From Bacteroidales bacterium GP3 (lineage in GTDB: Bacteria > Bacteroidota > Bacteroidia > Bacteroidales > Muribaculaceae), in assembly GCA_001701075.1 (NCBI GenBank), contig DAAK01000027.1:1-12728 (forward strand): DNA of 12,728 nucleotides, given 5' to 3'. The position numbers and the translations under genes were made by a program. Numbering within the stretch: the first letter of the stretch is position 1; each line of letters begins with the position of its first letter. Shown one piece after another: positions 6,216-12,728 of this stretch. Below the pieces are notes generated by a model. The model saw only the letters and a program-made list of their open reading frames with translations. It had not been told where the DNA came from and did no database searches.

Positions 6216-7892
6216 TTACCACCCTGGGTTCTGCTTTATAGCCCCATTAGAATGTTCCACTTCATAGTTCGGGATGGGGAAGAGCATATCTCTGTCTTCA
6301 CGGAAACGAATACCTTTGTCGCTGGGCTCACCCTGATTCCATTTCTCATACATATCAGCATTCTCGCCAGTGTTGTATTTGACAAAACTTCCATTCGGGC
6401 CCATCACATTGCAGATCATCTTTTTCCCATTGGAGCAGTCCCAACGGCGCAAGTCGTAGAGACGGCATTGCTCATGTGCAAGCTCAAGACGTCGTTCTGC
6501 ACGAACAGCATCTCTAAGAGCGGTTCCTGCGCTGCTGACAGCAGGAAGATTGACTCTACTTCTAACTTGATTGAGTGCCCATTGCCCCTGGCTGTCGTCA
6601 CCAGTCTCAGCGCAAGCTTCGGCATACATCAGAAGCACATCGGCATAACGGAGTACTCGGTGATTGAGCGGAATCTTGTCAATGTTATAAATTTCAGGAC
6701 GATCCTCAAGAGGAAGGAAATACTTGCGGATGATACGAGCTGATTTATGCTGTGCCGGATCTATGATGTAGCATTTATAGTAGTCAGTCGTAGTCCAGCC
6801 GAAATTACTGATATAGTCCTTATATTTGGCATCGTTGACTCCGCAAACATTTGTATTGTTGGATATAAACTTTGAGAACTGGTTTTCGCCGGCTATCTCA
6901 GTACACATTGTCTTGATGATGGTCCAGCGTAGACGCTCAGTATCTCCGGCTGCTATATAGGCGTTTTCCAAATCAGAAGTAGGTTGACCCCAACTCCATC
7001 CGTCGCCTACACCATTTCGACATCCAGTCACCACTGTCAATGCTCCTCCAAGTGCATAAGTATCACCTCCATATGCCTGTTGCACTTCAAAAAGGCTTTC
7101 TGCACTATTGTTATGTTTTACGCTCCACACGTCTCCGAAATTTTCCAAAAGTCGGTATTCTCCAGAGTCAATGATTGTCTTCAATGTTGCTTTAGACTCA
7201 GCCCATTTAGCTTGATATAGCTGCGCCTTACCAAGTATACCGAGAGCTGCCCCTTTTGTGACACGTCCATTATCTGCTGCTGCCAACTGTGAACGTTCCG
7301 GCAGGTCTGGAATTGCGGCTAAAAGTTCTTTCTCTATGAAATCATAACATTCTTCCTGAGTTGCACGCTCTTTTCCGGCACCAGTGCTTGCATATTCTGT
7401 CATCAAAGGCACTCCTCCGAAGTTTCGCACAAGATCGAAATAGAAGAATGCGCGTAGAAAACGCACTTCAGCCAAACGGCGTTTCTTGAGGTTTTCATCC
7501 ATTGAGACTCCAGGTATTCTTTCGAGTCCAAGATTGCAAGTGGTTATTCCTTGATAGCGTGCGCCCCAGAAATTCTGGATTATGCCGTTCATATTGCCGT
7601 TGGGCATATAGTGGGAGAGTTCCTGATATCCATCGTCCTGGGTGGTATTGCCATCCCAAAGGTCATCAGTACACATATCTGAGAGCAACCACGTATTGTA
7701 GACTTGCCACCATCCGCCACCTTTAGCTATCTGATAGTAGCATCCGCCTACATAGGTCTCCACTTCCTCCGGGGTTGAGAAATAAGTGTCGAGGTTTTCC
7801 TGACCCCGCACTTCCTGATCAAGGAAGTCGTTGCATGATGAAAAAGCCCCGAGGCTTACAGCTGCAACACACGCATATATTGTCTTTTTCAT
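6216..7892 (-). CDS. SusD/RagB-family glycan-binding outer-membrane lipoprotein
   Basis: This 558-aa lipoprotein forms the lid of the SusC transporter and binds glycan at the cell surface. The signal peptide ends in a lipobox (FSSC, C20), followed by CNDFLDQE, the usual SusD-type mature start. The family segment AEVRFLRAFFYFDLVRNFG (141-159) is present, as are GRVTKGAALGILGKAQLY (209-226, a TPR-like helix) and the C-terminal block of RYADVLLMYAEA, RLELAHEQCRLYDLRRW and a final NPGW. Length is typical. A WW pair at 61-62 and surrounding aromatics lie in the N-terminal region that often contributes to glycan binding. The start follows susC by 14 bp, as is normal for coupled susC/susD pairs. The family is certain; the ligand is unknown. 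Confidence 0.97.
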   Translation of the reverse strand: MKKTIYACVAAVSLGAFSSCNDFLDQEVRGQENLDTYFSTPEEVETYVGGCYYQIAKGGGWWQVYNTWLLSDMCTDDLWDGNTTQDDGYQELSHYMPNGNMNGIIQNFWGARYQGITTCNLGLERIPGVSMDENLKKRRLAEVRFLRAFFYFDLVRNFGGVPLMTEYASTGAGKERATQEECYDFIEKELLAAIPDLPERSQLAAADNGRVTKGAALGILGKAQLYQAKWAESKATLKTIIDSGEYRLLENFGDVWSVKHNNSAESLFEVQQAYGGDTYALGGALTVVTGCRNGVGDGWSWGQPTSDLENAYIAAGDTERLRWTIIKTMCTEIAGENQFSKFISNNTNVCGVNDAKYKDYISNFGWTTTDYYKCYIIDPAQHKSARIIRKYFLPLEDRPEIYNIDKIPLNHRVLRYADVLLMYAEACAETGDDSQGQWALNQVRSRVNLPAVSSAGTALRDAVRAERRLELAHEQCRLYDLRRWDCSNGKKMICNVMGPNGSFVKYNTGENADMYEKWNQGEPSDKGIRFREDRDMLFPIPNYEVEHSNGAIKQNPGW

Positions 7893-7906
7893 TTTATAAT
7901 TTAAAA

Positions 7907-10900
7907 TTAAAATTTTAAGTCAACGCCGAAGAGATATGTCTGGGGTGTTGGGTATTTGGCATTACCGATACCTTTTTCAATTACACTTCCGTCATATAAT
8001 GGACGTTCGGGATCCATACCGGTATATTTGGTGATTGTAAAAAGATTCTGTGCAGAAAAATAAAGACGTAGATTGATGTCGCATACCCATTTCTTTGGGA
8101 GTGTATATCCAAGTGTGATGAGTTTACAACGCAAGTAGCTTCCGTCTTCTACATAGAAACTTGAAACTCTACCATAGTTCTGATTCAGGTCGTTGTAGGA
8201 TAGGCGGGGGATATCATTGCTTGTTCCTTCTCCGTGCCAAGCTTTGTTTAAAGTTCCTCTGTAGACGTTCTGTCCTCCGCCACCGGAATAGCGTTTCTTT
8301 TCCAAGTTAAAGACGTCATTACCAGTCGTGCCATAGAAATTGGCGATGAAGTCCCATCCTTTCCAATTAAGACCAATATTGAATCCAATCATGAGGTCAG
8401 GGTAGGGGTTACCGATATATGACTTATCTGACTCATTGAGCACACCGTCATAGTTCAGGTCTTTAAAGCGGATATCACCAGGTTGGGCATCTGGCTGGAG
8501 GAGAGTTCCATGTTCATCGGTATGGGAGTAAACTTCTTCCCAATTTTGGAAAAGTCCATCGGCAGTGTATCCGTAGAAGCGTGAGATAAGCTGTCCATCC
8601 TCATTGCGGATGATGCTTTCGTTAAGACCACCTCCTGTAAGTACCGGACCATCACCGGAGAATTTGATTGCTTTGTTGCGGACTCCTGAGAGCTGTACGC
8701 CAACGTCATATCCGAAATCATCGGCAGTGTCGCGCCAGCTGAGTGACAGTTCCCAACCACGGGCACGCATTTCACCGATATTTTGTGTGATTGCTCCCAT
8801 CCAAGCAGGGTTTCCTGCTATAAGCAGACCCTGAGCTGCATAAAGCATATCGTGGCTGTTCTTCTGATAAAGATCAAATGTCAGGTTCAATCTGTTGCGC
8901 AAGAAGGTAGCGTCAATACCGAAATCATAGTCTTCTACAGTTTCCCAACGGAGATAGGGATTACCCATCTGTCCAACAATTGTAGAAGGGAAGCGTGTAT
9001 CGTTGAAAACGTAGTTCACTCCATTGTCCATAGTAGAAAGGAAGAGACCGGGATTGATATTCTGGTTTCCTACCTTACCCCAACCGAGACGGATTTTTGC
9101 ATTATCAAGCCAATTTCGGGTGGTTTCCATAAAGGCTTCTTCTGAAAGTCTCCAAGCTAAAGAGACAGATGGGAAAGTTGCCCACTTGTTCCCTTTGGGG
9201 AATCGGGAGCTTCCGTCGTAACGGATTGATGCTGTCAGATAATAACGACTGTCAAAGTTATACATTACACGACCGAGAACAGAAGCCAAAGTCTGGTAAG
9301 AAGTGCCACCGTTAGCAAACTGGTCGCCAGTGCCGGCACCAACTTCATGCAGAAGACCGTTGTTGCCGGGGATGTCCTGACGAGAGGCATTTGCCCAGTA
9401 GTTTGCATAGCGTTCAGCTGTGAAACCGGCCATTACTGTCAGATTGTGCTTCTCGGCAAACGTATCCATATATGTGGCAGTATTTGTCCAGCTCCAGTTA
9501 AGCTGATCAGAATAGTTGCGGTAAGCATTGTCTTTTGAGCTCTGCTCAAGAGCGTCAATATGGAATGCATAGTTGTATCCATCGCTACGTTGATACCATA
9601 GATTTGCTCCGAACTGAGTACGGAGAGTAAGTTGACGTATTGGTTGAATCTGAAGATACGGATTCATCAGGAGCTGGAATTTGGTTGAATGGTTATCCAT
9701 ACGTGCAAGAGAAGCAACCGGGTTCCATTCCTGATTGTTGTATGAACGTTGGAAATCATTCATTGGGTTAGCGGAATCCCATTCGTTTTCCGGACGATAT
9801 ACCGGGGTAGTGGGGTCCATGCTCATGGCAGCCGCAAATAGTTCAGGGGCTGACTCCCAACTTTCAAGGTTAGGCGCAAGGTCAAGACCTGCCTTTAGCC
9901 AATTAGTGAAATTGTATTCAGTATTGAGACGGACGTTCATCTTGTCCCAGTAGCCACCTTTGAACTGAGAATTGTTGCGGTAGTAACCGGCTGAAAGGCT
10001 ATAGACATATTTTTCATTGCCACCACGTACACTGAGAGAGTAATTTTGAACGACAGCAGTCTTGTCAACAACAAGTTTCCACCAGTCAGTGCTGTCAACT
10101 TCACCATAATCGATATAGGGGGAGTTCCATGGAGCCACGCGGCCGTCATTTTCATAGCGGGCATAAAATACTTTCTCATATTCGTCGGCCCATGCTATGC
10201 TTGGCTTCGGTATGTATTGCCAGCCGGCAGATGCAGAAAAGTCAACATGAGTGGCTCCTGATTTACCTTTCTTAGTCGTTATGATGATGACACCATTTGA
10301 AGCTCGCGTACCATAGATAGCTGAAGCCGAGGCGTCTTTAAGCACTTCCATGCTCTCGATGTCATTATTGTTGAGGAAGTTGATGTTGTCTGTATTCAAT
10401 GGTACACCATCCACTACGTATAGAGGGCTTGTGCCGTTGACAGATGTGACACCACGGATCATTACGGAAGGATTGGATCCCGGTCCTCCACCGGAAATGA
10501 CTTGAACACCGGGAAGGCGGCCCTGGATAGCGTCCATTGCATTTCCAGACACCATCTCGTTTAGTTCTGAACCCTTGATGGTAGAGATGGAAGATGTAAG
10601 GTCGCTCTTTTTTGCCACGCCATATCCGACCACTACCAATTCGTCAAGAGAAGTAGCAGTTTCGGTAAGTTCGACATTGATTTGAGTTTGTCCTTTCACA
10701 GGGATTGAAAGCTCTTGATAACCCACATAATTGAATACGAGGGTAGCATTGGAAGCCACATCAGTAAGGGTATATTGTCCGTCAAAGTCGGTTGCTGTGC
10801 CTTTGCTCGTTCCCTGCACTCTTACAGTGGCTCCAATCAGAGGTTCTCCATCATTTTTGGAAGTGACAACGCCTGTCACTGTCAGTCCTTGACACCAAGC

Positions 10901-10948
10901 CGAAAGTCCAAACAGCGCGAAGAGCATTGTCAATAGGTATTTTTTCAT
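7907..10948 (-). CDS. SusC/RagA-family TonB-dependent outer-membrane transporter
   Basis: This 1013-aa outer-membrane barrel imports oligosaccharides (or other SusD-bound ligands) using TonB energy. A signal peptide (about 1-20) is followed by a carboxypeptidase-regulatory-like domain (about 23-96, with GEPLIGATVRVQGTSKGTATD at its core). Next come a TonB-box-like DELVVVGYG (102-110), the plug with LYVVDGVPL (176-184) and the SusC signature LKDASASAIYGTRASNGV (203-220), then the 22-strand barrel ending in an aromatic residue (FGVDLKF). No STN domain precedes the plug, so it probably does not signal through an anti-sigma/ECF pair; control is expected from a hybrid two-component or other regulator outside the window. 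It follows the surface lipoprotein gene by 84 bp and precedes susD by 14 bp. Confidence 0.97.
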   Translation of the reverse strand: MKKYLLTMLFALFGLSAWCQGLTVTGVVTSKNDGEPLIGATVRVQGTSKGTATDFDGQYTLTDVASNATLVFNYVGYQELSIPVKGQTQINVELTETATSLDELVVVGYGVAKKSDLTSSISTIKGSELNEMVSGNAMDAIQGRLPGVQVISGGGPGSNPSVMIRGVTSVNGTSPLYVVDGVPLNTDNINFLNNNDIESMEVLKDASASAIYGTRASNGVIIITTKKGKSGATHVDFSASAGWQYIPKPSIAWADEYEKVFYARYENDGRVAPWNSPYIDYGEVDSTDWWKLVVDKTAVVQNYSLSVRGGNEKYVYSLSAGYYRNNSQFKGGYWDKMNVRLNTEYNFTNWLKAGLDLAPNLESWESAPELFAAAMSMDPTTPVYRPENEWDSANPMNDFQRSYNNQEWNPVASLARMDNHSTKFQLLMNPYLQIQPIRQLTLRTQFGANLWYQRSDGYNYAFHIDALEQSSKDNAYRNYSDQLNWSWTNTATYMDTFAEKHNLTVMAGFTAERYANYWANASRQDIPGNNGLLHEVGAGTGDQFANGGTSYQTLASVLGRVMYNFDSRYYLTASIRYDGSSRFPKGNKWATFPSVSLAWRLSEEAFMETTRNWLDNAKIRLGWGKVGNQNINPGLFLSTMDNGVNYVFNDTRFPSTIVGQMGNPYLRWETVEDYDFGIDATFLRNRLNLTFDLYQKNSHDMLYAAQGLLIAGNPAWMGAITQNIGEMRARGWELSLSWRDTADDFGYDVGVQLSGVRNKAIKFSGDGPVLTGGGLNESIIRNEDGQLISRFYGYTADGLFQNWEEVYSHTDEHGTLLQPDAQPGDIRFKDLNYDGVLNESDKSYIGNPYPDLMIGFNIGLNWKGWDFIANFYGTTGNDVFNLEKKRYSGGGGQNVYRGTLNKAWHGEGTSNDIPRLSYNDLNQNYGRVSSFYVEDGSYLRCKLITLGYTLPKKWVCDINLRLYFSAQNLFTITKYTGMDPERPLYDGSVIEKGIGNAKYPTPQTYLFGVDLKF

Positions 10949-10967
10949 GATGATTGTCTAAGTTTTG

Positions 10968-11002
10968 GAATTTTGAATTTGGAATTTAGAATTTAGAATT
11001 AT
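10968..11002 (-). repeat. Five tandem heptamers upstream of susC
   Basis: The plus strand reads GAATTTT, GAATTTG, GAATTTA, GAATTTA, GAATTAT in succession, a perfect 7-nt period with GAATT invariant. The array ends 20 bp before the susC start codon and covers much of the AT-rich leader. Unit sequence differs from the arrays at 6171-6212 and 3095-3115, but the period is the same. Confidence 0.7.
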
Positions 11003-11022
11003 TTCATCTAAGATTCTAAATT
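10990..11022 (-). repeat. 10-bp inverted repeat between surface-lipoprotein gene and susC
   Basis: AATTTAGAAT (10990-10999) and ATTCTAAATT (11013-11022) are exact reverse complements separated by 13 bp. In the transcript this could form a hairpin 10 bp after the lipoprotein stop codon. It is AT-rich and no T tract follows on the minus strand, so it is more likely a weak processing or attenuation structure, or a by-product of the overlapping heptamer array, than a full terminator. Confidence 0.4.
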
Positions 11023-11032
11023 AGTACATAAA

Positions 11033-12652
11033 TTATTTCATAGGTATCAGTTTAGCTCTTTCTGTGTGGGCGTCGAAGACGAGCTTGAAAGTGCCCCCAC
11101 GTTCAAGGGCCTTAATGTCAACCCAGTTGTCGGGTACAAATTCCTTGCGATAGCTTTCGTCGCCCCATTTGTCAAGATCTACCTTGTTGCCATATTTCCA
11201 CTGGAAATAGTCGGCATTGCCGGTGTAATGAGGATTGTCGGGGTGCACATTGCCGTAATACATGAATTTGCTTGGATCAGCACTGTCGTCAACTCTCCAA
11301 GTCACGAAGTTCCACCACCCATGTGAATGCCAGTTGTGGATAGCGAAATGCAAGTCGTCACCTTGATTAAGTTTCCAATCTTCAAGAATGTAGATATGAG
11401 GATTCTGGGAATCCTGAGTCATCTTCATGACATTATCCGGACCGCCATCCATCGGACCGAAATAGAATTCCTGCCACCATGGATCCGGAGCATTCCAGTC
11501 CCACCATGTATTCAGGTCATCTCCTCCGAAATGCATGTGCATCACCGGGTCGACGGCATCTGCGATCGAGTAGGGTTCTGCAGTGTAACTGCCATTGAAG
11601 GTGTCAAAAGTGATGAGATAGTAAGAGTTGGCTTGATTAAGCTTAATACGGTCTACCTCGTCAGGATTGTCTCCAAGCACTGAAGCATTGCCTTTTGAAG
11701 GCGCGAAGCATAGGGGACCGAAAGAACCTTTCTGACCAAGCAGACATATTTCTGTACCAGCTTTCTCATTATAATAGCGCACCTCATATTTATACGGACC
11801 TACATGGTCGCAAAGGATAGGCACTCCGAAGATGTCCGAATTCAAGTCATCCTCATTAGTCACATCGCAGAGCCACATTTTTTCCATATCCTGAAGTTCC
11901 TGCACCTTTACAAGGGAAGTGAAAGTGGCAGAGTGAGCCGCTTCGTTGGCCTCTCGGTCGTAGGCTGTTACAGTAGCAAGGAGGTTTGCTTCTTTACTTG
12001 GAAGGATAAGGTTTTCAGAGAAGTCGAACTTTCCAGTTCCGTTGCCATCGACACGGCGAGGGAACCCAGCCACTTGTTTTGGAGAATTTTCACCTTCGGT
12101 GATATCTACCACATCAATATCCACATAGTCCACAACTCTGTTGTCAGCTACGCTGAACTTAAGGTTGAAGCTCGTTTTCTCCTTGATAAGTACAATCACT
12201 TCGGCGTCAGGGCTTGTGGTGAAGTAGGGTGGTGTCCAGTCACCGTCCATAGTTATCTTAAGGTTTTGCGTCTCCTTACGTCCACCAACGTCAATAATAG
12301 TGATTTCCACATTAAACTCCTCACCGGCCTGATTTTCTTGAATCTTGAAAGCATAATCAAGATCATACTCCTTTAGGGGTTGGCCGTAGATGTTAATAAG
12401 GTTAATCTGTTTGTTAAGGTTCAGGTCATGGCATACGAGGGCGATAGTAGCGATACCGTCGTTGTCAGTGACTTTGCCGGTGATATTTATAGATCTACCG
12501 GCCTCAGTACGTTGGTGAGAACTGGAAAGAGCGAGAGCAGGAGCCGCACCATCTACATCTTTCCACTCATTGTCGTTGCTGCAGCCCGTCAGGGCAAGAA
12601 GCGCAGGCACTCCAAATAAGGTTACCTTGCGACACTTTGAGATTAGGTTCAT
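11033..12652 (-). CDS. Surface lipoprotein, probable SusE/F-like surface glycan-binding protein
   Basis: This 539-aa lipoprotein has the lipobox ALTGC (C24) followed by the acidic CSNDNEW, consistent with surface display. Two Ig/cadherin-like modules follow: about 35-137 with VTDNDGIATIALVCHD, and about 138-248 with VADNRVVDYVDIDVVD. These look like spacers that lift the tip away from the membrane. The C-terminal part (about 255-539) is unusually rich in tryptophan (14 Trp), with clusters WWDWNAPDPWW (383-393) and NWHSHGWW (440-447). It ends in GTFKLVFDAHTERAKL, which resembles the end of SusE/F starch-binding modules. No catalytic motif was seen. Position before susC differs from the classical susC-D-E-F order. 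I could not find a promoter in the 76 bp upstream, so the transcript may begin outside the window. The role as glycan-binding protein is inferred from architecture and context. Confidence 0.8.
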   Translation of the reverse strand: MNLISKCRKVTLFGVPALLALTGCSNDNEWKDVDGAAPALALSSSHQRTEAGRSINITGKVTDNDGIATIALVCHDLNLNKQINLINIYGQPLKEYDLDYAFKIQENQAGEEFNVEITIIDVGGRKETQNLKITMDGDWTPPYFTTSPDAEVIVLIKEKTSFNLKFSVADNRVVDYVDIDVVDITEGENSPKQVAGFPRRVDGNGTGKFDFSENLILPSKEANLLATVTAYDREANEAAHSATFTSLVKVQELQDMEKMWLCDVTNEDDLNSDIFGVPILCDHVGPYKYEVRYYNEKAGTEICLLGQKGSFGPLCFAPSKGNASVLGDNPDEVDRIKLNQANSYYLITFDTFNGSYTAEPYSIADAVDPVMHMHFGGDDLNTWWDWNAPDPWWQEFYFGPMDGGPDNVMKMTQDSQNPHIYILEDWKLNQGDDLHFAIHNWHSHGWWNFVTWRVDDSADPSKFMYYGNVHPDNPHYTGNADYFQWKYGNKVDLDKWGDESYRKEFVPDNWVDIKALERGGTFKLVFDAHTERAKLIPMK

Positions 12653-12728
12653 TCGGCAGTTTATCTTATATATTAGGTTTGTAAATAGTATTCCTTAGCT
12701 GGAAAACTCACACATTTCGAAATCTGCC

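Noticed and set aside
10949..11032. Intrinsic terminator separating the lipoprotein gene from susC
   Set aside because: The 10-bp stem is AT-rich and has no T tract after it on the minus strand, so full termination is not supported.
11804..12376. 190-codon plus-strand open frame within the first lipoprotein gene
   Set aside because: The opposite strand encodes a protein with a clear lipoprotein signal peptide and repeat modules. The plus-strand translation has no family features and looks like a shadow.
12653..12728. Possible Bacteroidetes promoter (TTTG / TAnnTTTG) before the first lipoprotein gene
   Set aside because: The closest matches (TACTATTTA, TATATAAG on the minus strand) lack the TTTG and have no properly spaced upstream element.

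Overview
The window comes from a Bacteroidales-type gut bacterium (phylum Bacteroidota). This rests on the adjacent SusC/SusD pair, three lipoproteins whose mature N-termini suit Bacteroidota surface export, AT-rich gaps between genes, and the absence of obvious Shine-Dalgarno sequences. Family level (Bacteroidaceae, Muribaculaceae, Prevotellaceae) cannot be settled by eye. All eight genes lie on the minus strand, so transcription runs from right to left.

Right part (12652 to 4471) is a compact polysaccharide-utilisation locus. In transcription order it encodes a tryptophan-rich surface lipoprotein (probable glycan-binding protein), a SusC-type TonB-dependent transporter, a SusD-type glycan-binding lipoprotein, and a GH30-family glycoside hydrolase lipoprotein. 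The expected job is to bind a glycan at the cell surface, cleave it with the GH30 enzyme, and import the products through the SusC/D complex. The substrate cannot be read from the sequence. No regulator lies in the window, and the SusC lacks an STN signalling domain.

Left part (4427 to 78) is a complete route from phosphoenolpyruvate to 2-aminoethylphosphonate (AEP), plus a likely activation step. It encodes PEP mutase with an N-terminal cytidylyltransferase-like domain, phosphonopyruvate decarboxylase, AEP:pyruvate aminotransferase, and a small nucleotidyltransferase of the LicC/PntC type that probably makes CMP-AEP. The last three genes are tightly packed, with an 11-bp overlap and then a 4-bp ATGA overlap. 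CMP-AEP would serve as the donor for putting phosphonate head groups on a polysaccharide or lipid. No transferase for that step is present.

The two halves are separated by only 43 bp, with no terminator or promoter that I can see. The window therefore looks like one long operon, or two abutting units, joining glycan capture to phosphonate head-group synthesis. A perfect 46-bp palindrome with a T tract closes the series at the left edge. Three of the gaps between genes carry short tandem repeats with the same 7-nt period but different unit sequences. No rRNA, tRNA, CRISPR array, insertion sequence or plus-strand gene was found.
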